Of a DNA stretch of 42,399 nt, positions 1 through 8,732 are shown piece by piece. Numbering within the stretch: position 1 is the stretch's first letter; every line of letters starts with the position of its first letter. The position numbers and the translations under genes are program-made. Under the pieces are notes generated by a model. That model made no database searches. It was not told the origin of the DNA and saw nothing but the letters and a program-made list of their open reading frames with translations. This stretch comes from Flavobacteriales bacterium (GTDB lineage: Bacteria > Bacteroidota > Bacteroidia > Flavobacteriales_F > PHOS-HE28), in assembly GCA_017987115.1 (NCBI GenBank), contig JAGNUG010000022.1, positions 1-42,399 on the forward strand, read 5' to 3'.

Positions 1-656
1 GCGGTCTCTGTGCGTAGGCGCGCTGCACCTAGTTCGATGGCGTTGAAGCCTTGTGCACGCAGCAGCGCTGCTTCTTCCATTGAAAAATCGCCTTCTGGGC
101 CGATCAATAGCACTACATCATCAGTGGGTTCATAGATTGTCATCAAAGAACGGTGTTCGCCTTCACACCATCCAAAGTAGCGCTGCTGTGGCAGTGTTTC
201 CTGCAACAAGGTGTTCAATTTCATCGGTTCGGCAATCTGTGGTAGCCATGTCCGTTGACTTTGTTTCATGGCCGATACGGCTACGCGTTGCAAGCGGTCC
301 AACCGCAGTTTTGTCCGTTCGCTGTGGTGCGTGATCAACGGTGTAATACGATCCACGCCGATCTCAACTGCTTTCTCCACGAACCATTCATACCGATCGA
401 TCTGCTTGGTGGGTGCAACCGCCAAATGGATGGTCGCTTGGCGTTCGCGCGGATGTCGTGTGCGCGCTTCCACTTGGGCCACCACCCGCTTTTTCGAGAC
501 CTCCACAAGTGTTGCTTCTATTGAAAGTCCTTGGCCATTGAGCAAGCCTACCGCATTGCCCGCGACCAACCGCAACACACTGGCGGCATGGTGTGCTTCG
601 TCTTCTGGTAGCGTGATCAGTTCACCTTCAAGATCAGGACAATGAAAGAGGTGCAT
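1..656 (-). CDS. rsmE: 16S rRNA (uracil1498-N3)-methyltransferase RsmE, 3' truncated by window edge
   Basis: Minus-strand reading from ATG at 656 gives a protein starting MHLFHCPDLEGE and staying open to the window edge (218 codons seen). It carries the RsmE hallmarks GPEGDFS and, at the very end, LGAARLRTET, which matches the family's LGxRILRxET S-adenosylmethionine-binding knot. RsmE methylates N3 of U1498 in 16S rRNA and is a SPOUT methyltransferase with an N-terminal PUA-like domain, which fits the first ~70 residues. Only the last ~20 residues are missing. The ATG directly follows the TGA of the upstream membrane-protein gene (TGAATG), so the two are probably translationally coupled. No Shine-Dalgarno site is evident. 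Confidence 0.93.
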   Translation of the reverse strand, partial: MHLFHCPDLEGELITLPEDEAHHAASVLRLVAGNAVGLLNGQGLSIEATLVEVSKKRVVAQVEARTRHPRERQATIHLAVAPTKQIDRYEWFVEKAVEIGVDRITPLITHHSERTKLRLDRLQRVAVSAMKQSQRTWLPQIAEPMKLNTLLQETLPQQRYFGWCEGEHRSLMTIYEPTDDVVLLIGPEGDFSMEEAALLRAQGFNAIELGAARLRTET

Positions 657-2009
657 TCAGCGAGTTTCTGGTAAGTGATCAGGGACCTTCCGTTCCAACG
701 CGTACATGCCAAAGCACCCTACGATGAAGAGCGGGACGAACAACGCTGCCGCCAATTTCTTGGACATCATAAGGGTGTCAATGACCCAAAAACGATCACT
801 GAAGTCACCGGTCATCAAATTTGGCATTATGAGACTTGTAAGCGGTGAAGTTATGTCCGTCGGAAGGTCATACCACAACGTGCTTTTGGTGGCCAGCGCA
901 AAGACAAACCCAATGGCACTTGCAACGACCAATGCGTTCGACCACTTTGTATTTCGCGCAACCTTCGGGATACCTGCGTAGAGCAATAGAACAGTGCTGG
1001 CAGCCAAATGTCGCGGGCCAAAAGCCCAGCCGCCCCACCACATGGTATATCCCGCGATCACTAGAAAATGGATCAACACTAAAGGCAGGACAGGGTCTTT
1101 CAGGAATGACTTCGCCTGTTCGGTACGTAGCCAATGGGTCAGAACGATCAATACAGCAGGCGCGTAAATGAACAACCCGCGATAGGGGCTGAAGGTGAGT
1201 CCCCACAGTGCTTTGATGGAGGGTAGACCTAAGCCCATGCCTTCTTGCATGAACGCGTATTCCGGTACATGACGGTAAGCAAAGTCCAATGGTGAACGCG
1301 TGGTGAGCGTATTATAGCCGAGCAAGAGCGCAGCTGGTAATAGGCCGCCTTTGATCATGCCAATGGCGATCCGTTGGTCCTTCACAATGAAGCTTCTCAC
1401 CAGCCAGAATACCGGGAAAATGGCCAAGGTGTATTCCGTTAGCACAGCTGCGCCGCAGAAAAGGCCAGCTTCAAACCCACGTTGTTTTGTCAGGGACCGA
1501 TAGCCGAGCAGTACAAGCATTGCGCCGAGTACGTGGCTGTAGAAGGTACCACTGTACACGAATAGAAAAGACCCATAGATCGGCAAAGCGGAAAGCAGGA
1601 AAGCAGGCAATTTTTGCTTTCCGTTCTTTAGCACGTGCCACCAGAGCAGGGTAATGATCAAGGCAAGTGGGAGACTGGCACAGAGCAGGCCACCAATGCG
1701 GAGCAGACCACCTGTCAGCAACGAGCCATCAACGGCCTGCGCCAAGCCGGTTTGTACCAGAACACTATAGATCGGTGCAACAAGAAAAGCGGGTAGGGGT
1801 GCCTTATCCGAATATGCATGACCATTGATCACGGCTTTATCGCCCAGCCCTTCCGCATAGCGGTCTATGCACAACGATCCTTCACCGACCAATGCCGCAA
1901 CGGTCGCCGCTCGTGATGCACTGTTGTCATTGCGAGCATGGTCCAAATGCCATGCGCAGAGCAAGGTGTTGATCAGGAAGAAGAGGACGAGTTGCGTGCG
2001 GGTGGGCAT
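657..2009 (-). CDS. Multi-pass membrane protein, GT-C glycosyltransferase-like
   Basis: A 450-residue protein with about ten hydrophobic segments, beginning with a membrane segment at residues ~6-22. Residues 44-80 hold a lumenal-loop pattern (GSLCIDRY, then GHAYSDKAP) and residues ~275-290 hold SPYRGLFIYAP. Both resemble a family of bacterial membrane proteins related to GT-C/PMT-type glycosyltransferases that use polyprenyl-phosphate sugars. The acceptor and sugar cannot be told from sequence. The gene stops immediately before rsmE, so they are probably cotranscribed. Family assignment is from recalled motif similarity. It could also be an inactive relative. Confidence 0.6.
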   Translation of the reverse strand: MPTRTQLVLFFLINTLLCAWHLDHARNDNSASRAATVAALVGEGSLCIDRYAEGLGDKAVINGHAYSDKAPLPAFLVAPIYSVLVQTGLAQAVDGSLLTGGLLRIGGLLCASLPLALIITLLWWHVLKNGKQKLPAFLLSALPIYGSFLFVYSGTFYSHVLGAMLVLLGYRSLTKQRGFEAGLFCGAAVLTEYTLAIFPVFWLVRSFIVKDQRIAIGMIKGGLLPAALLLGYNTLTTRSPLDFAYRHVPEYAFMQEGMGLGLPSIKALWGLTFSPYRGLFIYAPAVLIVLTHWLRTEQAKSFLKDPVLPLVLIHFLVIAGYTMWWGGWAFGPRHLAASTVLLLYAGIPKVARNTKWSNALVVASAIGFVFALATKSTLWYDLPTDITSPLTSLIMPNLMTGDFSDRFWVIDTLMMSKKLAAALFVPLFIVGCFGMYALERKVPDHLPETR

Positions 2010-2082
2010 TTTCCGTTAAATGCTTGTCCGTTGTTCGTTGTAAGTGTGATCTGACAATGATCAAGGATCGAACAAACCTTAC

Positions 2083-3597
2083 TTACTCCTTCACCAGATC
2101 CAACTTATAAAAGTGGAAATCCGGGCTGTGCAGGTCGATCTTGAAGCCCTTCACGTTATGATCAGCATCGAAGTAGAAGGTGATGTACCCGGGCTCTAGG
2201 AATGGGTCGGCGTGGTTCCATTTGTAGGTGTCGTAGTGCCAGTGTTCCAAGTCGCCGGTAAAGAGTTCTTTGGCGCGCGGGAAGTTGAGCACGGGTTTAC
2301 CTGCAACTTCCTCGATCTGCACATCGCCATAGATCTTATCGGTGTAGTTGCCTACTATTTGACTTGTTGTTAGTGTGGGCTTGGTGCCTTTTGCACGTGC
2401 GTTCACGCGTTCAGCTACGCGCTTCGCCTCACGTTCATCGCGTCCTGCCAACCGTGGGATCATGTCCGCGACGGGATCTGCGCTGCCATCGCCCAGATAC
2501 ATGTTCAGGATCTTTGCAGTTATGGCGAATACACTGTAGCTCTCGCCATTGCCCAAGCAGATCACGGCAAGGTCCTTATCCGGCACAACGGCGTGGTTCA
2601 GAATGAAGCCGGGCATACCGCCACTGTGCGTGATCACTTTCTCACCATTGTTGTATTCAACGAACCAGCCCAAGGCAGCGCCATCACGGCGGCCACCCAT
2701 GGCCAGTTGCGCATTGGTGATCATGTTGAACGTGGCTTCGGTAATGAACGGCTCACCGTTGACCTTGCCCTCGTTGGCCCACATGGCATCCCACTTGGTC
2801 AGATCGTTAATGCAGCTGTTGATCCCACACGCACCATCTGCACCTTGCAGTGCTTGGTAAGGCATGCTTTTAAGTGGTGCATTGGGGTCTTGTCCTTTGC
2901 GGACATGGGGTAGGGCAACATTTTCGAACCTTGCAAGGTCTGCGGTTTCCACTGTCGTCCGTGTCATCTGCATCGGTTGCAGAATGCGTTCAGTAACGAA
3001 CTGGTCCCACGTTCTTCCGCTTACTGCTTCGATCAATTGCGCTGCGGCAATGAACATAATGTTACTGTACCCGAATTCATCACGGAATGCATACGAGAAG
3101 GGTTCTTTGCTGTGGCGATCCAAGATCTCGCGTTGGGTAAGATCCGTTCCATACCAAAGCAGGTCTCCATCGAAGGTGCCCCAACCACTGCGGTGACACA
3201 ACAAGTCCTTCACCATCATGTGTTCGGATACGTACGCATCCGGTGTACTGAACCATGGAAGGTGTTTTACTACTGGGTCGTTCCAATCTACTTTACCATC
3301 ATCCACGAGCAACCCCACCGCGCATGCCGTGAATGCTTTGCTCATGCTGGCAATAAAGAAGATGCTGTTGGTGTCCACTGGTTCGGGTTTGGCCAGATCC
3401 AACTTCCCGAAACCATTGCTATAGACGAGTTCGCCATCCTTCACAACACCCACCGCAAGGCCCGGTTGGTCGAATTTCTTTATTGCATCGGCGATGTAGG
3501 CATCCAGGGTGCTGAGGTCGGGGTTGTTTTTCTGGGCATTACTGCTGATGGTGAGTACTACCAATAGCAGCGTTGAGAATAGTTTTTGGGCTGGCAT
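2083..3597 (-). CDS. Secreted serine hydrolase, beta-lactamase/PBP4*-like (class C fold)
   Basis: A 504-residue protein with a signal peptide (residues 1-22, cleavage near SNAQ). The three active-site motifs of the class C beta-lactamase/D-Ala-D-Ala peptidase superfamily are all present: SMSK at 84-87 (nucleophile S84, base K87), YSN at 177-179 and HSGG at 324-327, which replaces KTG as usual in the PBP4*/esterase branch. Residues ~405-504 form a C-terminal beta-rich domain of the kind often annotated DUF3471. It probably acts in the periplasm on a peptide, amide or ester. The substrate is unknown and resistance to beta-lactams should not be assumed. It stands alone, with 73 bases to its downstream neighbour. 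Confidence 0.88.
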   Translation of the reverse strand: MPAQKLFSTLLLVVLTISSNAQKNNPDLSTLDAYIADAIKKFDQPGLAVGVVKDGELVYSNGFGKLDLAKPEPVDTNSIFFIASMSKAFTACAVGLLVDDGKVDWNDPVVKHLPWFSTPDAYVSEHMMVKDLLCHRSGWGTFDGDLLWYGTDLTQREILDRHSKEPFSYAFRDEFGYSNIMFIAAAQLIEAVSGRTWDQFVTERILQPMQMTRTTVETADLARFENVALPHVRKGQDPNAPLKSMPYQALQGADGACGINSCINDLTKWDAMWANEGKVNGEPFITEATFNMITNAQLAMGGRRDGAALGWFVEYNNGEKVITHSGGMPGFILNHAVVPDKDLAVICLGNGESYSVFAITAKILNMYLGDGSADPVADMIPRLAGRDEREAKRVAERVNARAKGTKPTLTTSQIVGNYTDKIYGDVQIEEVAGKPVLNFPRAKELFTGDLEHWHYDTYKWNHADPFLEPGYITFYFDADHNVKGFKIDLHSPDFHFYKLDLVKE

Positions 3598-3669
3598 AAA
3601 GTGCGGGTGGTTTTGTTGGCGGTGGCAATTTACGCACTATGTGTTCTTGGCAATAGGGCACTTCAACTA

Positions 3670-3703
3670 CGCAATAGGCGGCTCCGCTCGGCGACTTATT
3701 GCG
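3670..3703. repeat. Intergenic inverted repeat (CGCAATA ... TATTGCG)
   Basis: Perfect 7-bp arms at 3670-3676 and 3697-3703 enclose 20 bases that contain a further GC-rich fold (GCGG/CCGC). It lies between the LRR gene stop (3760) and the hydrolase start (3597). It has no T-run, so it is not a classical intrinsic terminator. A repeated extragenic palindrome or mRNA 3'-end structure is possible. Confidence 0.4.
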
Positions 3704-3759
3704 CGATGTAGGTCTTCGAACGGATCCAAGAAGCCGGAATAATAGCTAACGAGAAGCTC

Positions 3760-6294
3760 TTACTGCTTCACAAAGCGATGTGATACCCGTTCGCCATTCA
3801 CCTTGGTAATGCTGATCAGGTACATGCCTTGAACAAGCCCACTGATATCCAACGTGGTGCGGTCGTTGGTTACGCGTTCGTTATGAAGCAACCTTCCATC
3901 CAACGCTTGCAGCGTGAGCATGGCGTCCGGTTCATCCAGGAACACGTTCACTTCTTGGCTTGCCGGGTTCGGGTAGATGCTGAAACCATCCGTTTCCGTA
4001 GTTGCTATGCCCGTATTCACATCCACCGAGAAAATGCAAGGTTCCGTGATCACCGGCTCGTTGAAATCGAAGTAGATGTTCGCGGTATTCTCGATCTGTT
4101 CTCCATCCTGCAATGTGGTTTCAGGTTTGATCCTGAATTTAACGAAACCATGGCTGTTTGGCTCATCGCTTACGCTGTCCGGAAGGAAGATCGGGTCGAA
4201 AACGAAGACCAATAGTCCTTCATTCATATACCATGTGTTGGTGTGTGATCCGCTCAGGTATTCCATGGTGTGCCATTGGAGATCACTGCTCAGCGTATCG
4301 GTTATAACTACGCGCTCGGCAGGGTAGGTGCCAGTATTCTGGAACCGTATCGTGTACTCGATATATGCTCCGTTCTGGATCTGTACCGGCGACATTTCAG
4401 CAGGTGAAGCAGTCTTATCGTTCGGGTCAAAAGAACCAACGACCACACCTGTGTATGCACTGGAATTATCGGCAGGTGTAGTATCCGCAGCGGTGGGTAG
4501 TGCGCTGAACAAGTGATCCAATGGCGTTCCTAATGCAGTGCCGATCGGCGTAGTAAGTGTTACAACAACATCCCATTCATCGCCCGGCATCATCATTATG
4601 GACCAGGTTGCATCGGCAGCAGTGAGCGTAGCGGGGGCAATGGTGCTTGAATTCCAACTCTGGTCGCCATCGAATGTTAGGTTAACGTCTGCCATGGTAG
4701 CTTCGGTACCAATGTTCCTTACGCTCAAGTGCAGGTTGTTATCAAATCCAGGCCTTGCCTGTCCCGGATGAAATTGTACGACCAGATCATACACTCCTGG
4801 AATTTCTTGGTAGCCGATGTTGTTCAATGAGTCGATCTGCAAGGTCGATAGGGTAATTGTGCTTGCAGCAGTGGTGCGGTTATGATAAAGAACGTCTTGA
4901 CCATCCAATGTGAATGTGCCCACGTCCACTGGCAATACGTAATTGCCATTCGCATCCGGTGCGGTGAGGTAGTTTCCTGGAGTGGCCTCTACTGTTGCAT
5001 TCAAAAAAGGAACTTCGCCAGCGTCCATTGAACCGTTGCCATTCGCATCGTTGAAAACCATTCCTGATATTGCTTCTTGCATAATGGCACATGGTCCGGT
5101 GACCACATCACAGACCACAAGCGGAAATCCAAGTTCGCTCCATGCGGTATCCAACGCTGTTGGAATGTTCGGCAAGCAATTCAAATTATTGCCTGTGGTC
5201 TTGAGCTTGGCCATACCGTTCGGTAATGTGGGCAAACAGGAAAGAGCATTGTTCGCACACGTAAGCCAGTTCATGCTACTTGGCAAGGCGGGAATGGAAC
5301 CGAGTGCGTTATTGTCGCAATAGATGCGGTCCATGTTATTTGGCAGTGTTGGCAATGATGTGAGCTGGTTATGCGCACAGTTCAGAAAGTTCAACGAGTC
5401 GGGTAGTGCAGGCAATGATGTGAGGTTCAGGTAACCGCAGGAAAGACTTTCGATGGTGTTGGGAAGTGGAGGAAGGGCCGTGATATTGATCTCGTCACAC
5501 CATAACACTCTAAGTGCAGGGGGGAGTAGAGGAAGCACCAATGCTGGGTTCTCCCTGCAGTCCAATGAGACCATGCCAGTAGGCAAAGTTGGCAGAACGG
5601 AAAGATCATTGTTGATGCACATGAGATATTCCAATGTCGCTGGAAATGCTGGTAATGCAGTCAACTGATTGCTTGAGCATTCTATGGTCCAAATTGCGGG
5701 TGGTAGTGTCGGTAGAGCTGTTAGTGAATCGGAGGCACATCCCAATCGGCGTAAGGTCGAAGGGAGTGTCGGCAGTTGATGCAATGGGTTGATCGAGCAA
5801 TACAAAGCATCAAGGACAGGAGGCAAAGTGGGAAGACTGTCGATCTGGTTGGATGTACAATTGAGTTCGATCAAGCCTTGTGGTAGATCAGGGAGGCTGG
5901 TAATTGCATTTATCGAGCAGTCCAGGTCTTCCAAGGTGTTCGGCAAGGTGGGCAAGCTGGTGAGGTTATTGATCCGTAGATCCAAGATCTGTAAATTCGG
6001 TGGCAATTCGTTCAGCGTTGTTAAGGCGTTGTTGTTGGCTCTTAGTTCAACAAGACCGGTGAAATACTCCACACCGCTGAGGTCGACAATGCCCGCACAA
6101 CATATCGGCAGAACGGCAAGGTTCAGCACATCCGTATGGGTCGTATCCAGCACGTTACCGTTCATAGCGGCAGGTACGAAGAATTGGAGTTTGGTCACCA
6201 AGGCTGCATCAGGCACAACGAATTGTGCAACCGCTTGGTGTAATGAAAGAATGGAAAGAATGCAGGTGGCAAAAGCGGCTTTCAGCATGGACAT
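3760..6294 (-). CDS. Secreted leucine-rich-repeat protein with T9SS sorting domain
   Basis: An 844-residue protein taken from the ATG at 6294, because a good signal peptide starts there (MSMLKAAF..., cleavage near AVAQF). A longer start at 6345 would add 17 residues in front of it. Residues ~114-383 are fourteen 20-residue repeats of form LPxLPxxLxxLxCxxNxLxx, the short LRR type known from YopM/IpaH. Then come an SdrD-B-like segment (FNDANGNGSMDAGE), a beta-sandwich and a SFDPNDK...YTIRFQNTGT domain common in Bacteroidota surface proteins. The last ~75 residues are a type A T9SS sorting domain (SIYPNPA ... RFVKQ). It is expected at the cell surface or in the medium, likely in binding or adhesion. 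It follows the efflux operon by 58 bases. Confidence 0.9.
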   Translation of the reverse strand: MSMLKAAFATCILSILSLHQAVAQFVVPDAALVTKLQFFVPAAMNGNVLDTTHTDVLNLAVLPICCAGIVDLSGVEYFTGLVELRANNNALTTLNELPPNLQILDLRINNLTSLPTLPNTLEDLDCSINAITSLPDLPQGLIELNCTSNQIDSLPTLPPVLDALYCSINPLHQLPTLPSTLRRLGCASDSLTALPTLPPAIWTIECSSNQLTALPAFPATLEYLMCINNDLSVLPTLPTGMVSLDCRENPALVLPLLPPALRVLWCDEINITALPPLPNTIESLSCGYLNLTSLPALPDSLNFLNCAHNQLTSLPTLPNNMDRIYCDNNALGSIPALPSSMNWLTCANNALSCLPTLPNGMAKLKTTGNNLNCLPNIPTALDTAWSELGFPLVVCDVVTGPCAIMQEAISGMVFNDANGNGSMDAGEVPFLNATVEATPGNYLTAPDANGNYVLPVDVGTFTLDGQDVLYHNRTTAASTITLSTLQIDSLNNIGYQEIPGVYDLVVQFHPGQARPGFDNNLHLSVRNIGTEATMADVNLTFDGDQSWNSSTIAPATLTAADATWSIMMMPGDEWDVVVTLTTPIGTALGTPLDHLFSALPTAADTTPADNSSAYTGVVVGSFDPNDKTASPAEMSPVQIQNGAYIEYTIRFQNTGTYPAERVVITDTLSSDLQWHTMEYLSGSHTNTWYMNEGLLVFVFDPIFLPDSVSDEPNSHGFVKFRIKPETTLQDGEQIENTANIYFDFNEPVITEPCIFSVDVNTGIATTETDGFSIYPNPASQEVNVFLDEPDAMLTLQALDGRLLHNERVTNDRTTLDISGLVQGMYLISITKVNGERVSHRFVKQ
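5146..5955 (-). repeat. Fourteen exact 60-bp (20-residue) LRR units
   Basis: LPxLP begins every 20 residues without a single insertion or deletion across fourteen units. Cysteine occupies the same position in twelve successive units (the consensus LxC). DNA sequence differs between units while the period is kept, so the array is old and under length constraint rather than freshly duplicated. Confidence 0.9.
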
Positions 6295-6351
6295 TGTGTT
6301 CAGGGGTCGGGAAAGTGACGCGATCAACGCTGAATAGGTTGCCAAGGTGGG

Positions 6352-7467
6352 TCAATGCCCACCTTTTTGCACTTCCTCTTCCTCTTCTTCCATGATCACC
6401 GCTCCTTTCAATTCGGAACTATCAGATACGCCATCGAGCACTTCAATGTGGATCCCATCGCTTAAACCTGTCTTTACATACGTGCGTTTCCATTCTTCAC
6501 CAGCCTTCACCTCTACGAAAGCACTATCACCCTCGCTATTGAATTCGATCACGGATTCAGGAATGCTCAGTACGCTATCGCGCTCCTGTAGCACGATATC
6601 CGCGTTGGCACTGTATCCCGCACGCAACGTTTGGCCTTCATTCAGTTTTACAGCAGCTTTAATCTGGAATTGGATCGCGCCTTCTTCTTCTACTCCTTTC
6701 GGTGCGATGTATTCCACTTCGGCATCCCATTTCGCATCATCGATAGCACCAATGGTCAACACGATCGGCATGCCCAAACGGACTTTGCCCACCTCGCTTT
6801 CATCCAGATTCCCTTCGAAGATCAGGTCCTTCATATCAGCTACGGATGCGATCGTGGTGCCTTCGTTGAAATTGTTCCGCTCGATCACACTGTTGCCTTT
6901 TTCCACAGGCACGTCCAACACCATTCCATCAATGGTGCTGCGCACCAAGGTGTTGCTGCTGCTATTGCTGCTCTTGCTTATGCCCTCGCGCACTACGCTC
7001 AAATTGTCTTCTGCGCCCCGTAGGTCTTCTTTCGCATTGTCCAAAGCCAAACGGAACTGGTCCATTTCTGCTTGTGCGATAACTCCTTTGTCGAACAACG
7101 GTTTGTTGCGATCGAAATTCAACCGCGCATTCTCAACACTTATCTGCGCTTGCCGTACGCGACTTTCGGATGAACTAAGTGAGATCATGTCCGGTACGAT
7201 CTGGATCTTGGCCAGCACGTCGCCTTTTTTCACTAGATCTCCTGCTTCCACCATCAACTCCCGGATGATCCCGCTCACGGTCGGCTTTATCATGATCTCG
7301 AACCGAGGTACCACGCTACCGTTCGCAACAGTTTTTTTCTGGATCGTGCGCTTTTCCGGCTTCACGATCTCATGTACTTCCGGTGGTGTCATTTCCTTAC
7401 TGATCAACCAGCCCATCATGCCGATGAACGATAGTGCGAGGAGTGTCAAAAAGATCTTTCGTTTCAT
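6352..7467 (-). CDS. HlyD/MacA-type periplasmic adaptor of an ABC efflux system
   Basis: A 371-residue membrane-fusion protein with an N-terminal anchor (residues ~5-22), a half-lipoyl hairpin around residues 67-90 (VEAGDLVKKGDVLAKI), a helical hairpin at ~95-165, the second half-lipoyl region (DGMVLDVPVEKGNSV), and a beta-barrel plus membrane-proximal domain. It would join the inner-membrane ABC permeases to an outer-membrane factor, which is not encoded here. It is the last gene of a four-gene operon (ATPase, permease, permease, adaptor), 11 bases after the second permease. An odd feature is a run of six glutamates near the C terminus. The substrate is unknown. MacAB relatives export macrolides, lipoproteins or peptides. 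Confidence 0.9.
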   Translation of the reverse strand: MKRKIFLTLLALSFIGMMGWLISKEMTPPEVHEIVKPEKRTIQKKTVANGSVVPRFEIMIKPTVSGIIRELMVEAGDLVKKGDVLAKIQIVPDMISLSSSESRVRQAQISVENARLNFDRNKPLFDKGVIAQAEMDQFRLALDNAKEDLRGAEDNLSVVREGISKSSNSSSNTLVRSTIDGMVLDVPVEKGNSVIERNNFNEGTTIASVADMKDLIFEGNLDESEVGKVRLGMPIVLTIGAIDDAKWDAEVEYIAPKGVEEEGAIQFQIKAAVKLNEGQTLRAGYSANADIVLQERDSVLSIPESVIEFNSEGDSAFVEVKAGEEWKRTYVKTGLSDGIHIEVLDGVSDSSELKGAVIMEEEEEEVQKGGH

Positions 7468-7478
7468 GTATCTACTTC

Positions 7479-8732
7479 TTACTTATCCGTTCTTAAGGCA
7501 TCCACTGCTTTGATCTGTAGCGCGCGTTGTGCGGGTACAAGTCCAGCGAAAAGTCCGCATACGATCAAGATCACCAAGGCCACCGCCGCAACGGTAATGT
7601 TAGCACCAGGTGGAGAGAAAAAATCACTTTCGATCTCCAAGAGAACAACGCCCTCCAACACCAATGCACCGGCCATCATGCCCAGCACGCCAGCGAAAAA
7701 GGTGAGTGTTACGGCTTCCAGGATGATCTGGGTACGAATATTCGAAGGGCTGGCCCCGATACTGCTGCGGATGCCGATCTCCTTGGTACGCTCCTTTACG
7801 TTCACGAGCATGATATTGCTTATTCCGATAACCCCGGCCACCAACGTAAGTGTACCGACCAACCAACTGATGAACGCGATGGCAACGAACAGCATGTTCA
7901 TCATGCCAAAGGTCTCCTGCATGTTCCAACTACCGAATGCAAGTACATCATCCGGGTCCACTTTGTGGCGTTTGGCCATCAGTGCTTTTGCTTCCTTATC
8001 GATCTCCGAGACCTCCACACCCGGCTTGCCGGTTATACTGAACCAATGTACCTCGTCCATACTGTTGAAGGCTTTTTGGAATGTGTGGAAGGGAATATGG
8101 ATATTGGAATCCTTGTTCTCACCCATGTCTCCGCTAGCCTTGGGTTTGTATTCACCGATCACTTGGAAGTACACGCCCTGTATTTTAATGAAGCGCCCAA
8201 CGGGATCATCTCCTTCGAACAATACCTTGACCACTTCCGGACCAACGACGCACACCTTTCTGCTCTCATGGTTATCCTTGCTATTGATGAATCTACCGTG
8301 TGGCATGTCCACAGCTTCGATCTGCCGGATCTCCGGAACATCACCATAGATATTGAAAGCTCCCGTGCGGCCTTCGTAGGATACATTATTTGCGCCCTGC
8401 CAACCGCCGAGCTGTAACCGTGGTGCAACGATATCAGCTTTTGGAATATTGGCTTTGATGGCCTCAATATCGCTGTTGTTGAAGTTGAATCGGCGTCCGC
8501 GTTTGAAACCCGCATAGGGCATACTTGTACTCTGTGTCCATAGGAACATACTGTTGGTGGCCCACCCGTCGAATCCTTTTTGCACGCCGTTCTCCAACGC
8601 TTTGCCCATGCCCAACATCACCATGAGCATGAAGATCCCCCAAGACACGCCGAACATCGTAAGCGCACTCCTCAGCTTATTCCGGCTGATGGTGTTCCAT
8701 ATTTCGTTCCACCTGTCGCTATCGAACATCAC
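7479..8732 (-). CDS. ABC transporter permease, MacB/FtsX family (second copy)
   Basis: A 417-residue protein with the MacB layout: one N-terminal membrane helix (~22-45), a large periplasmic MacB-PCD domain (~50-275), and three C-terminal helices forming the FtsX domain (~285-400) with the conserved cytoplasmic stretch VKERTKEIGIRSSIGAS. It has no fused ATPase. Its ATG overlaps the TGA of the preceding permease by 4 bases (ATGA), a sign of coupled translation and 1:1 assembly. It is clearly diverged from that neighbour, so the transporter is predicted to be a heterodimer. Confidence 0.9.
   Translation of the reverse strand: MMFDSDRWNEIWNTISRNKLRSALTMFGVSWGIFMLMVMLGMGKALENGVQKGFDGWATNSMFLWTQSTSMPYAGFKRGRRFNFNNSDIEAIKANIPKADIVAPRLQLGGWQGANNVSYEGRTGAFNIYGDVPEIRQIEAVDMPHGRFINSKDNHESRKVCVVGPEVVKVLFEGDDPVGRFIKIQGVYFQVIGEYKPKASGDMGENKDSNIHIPFHTFQKAFNSMDEVHWFSITGKPGVEVSEIDKEAKALMAKRHKVDPDDVLAFGSWNMQETFGMMNMLFVAIAFISWLVGTLTLVAGVIGISNIMLVNVKERTKEIGIRSSIGASPSNIRTQIILEAVTLTFFAGVLGMMAGALVLEGVVLLEIESDFFSPPGANITVAAVALVILIVCGLFAGLVPAQRALQIKAVDALRTDK

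Noticed and set aside
2083-3597. Annotation as an antibiotic-resistance beta-lactamase.
   Set aside because: The HSGG motif and C-terminal domain place it with PBP4*/esterase-like hydrolases. Nothing shows activity on beta-lactams.
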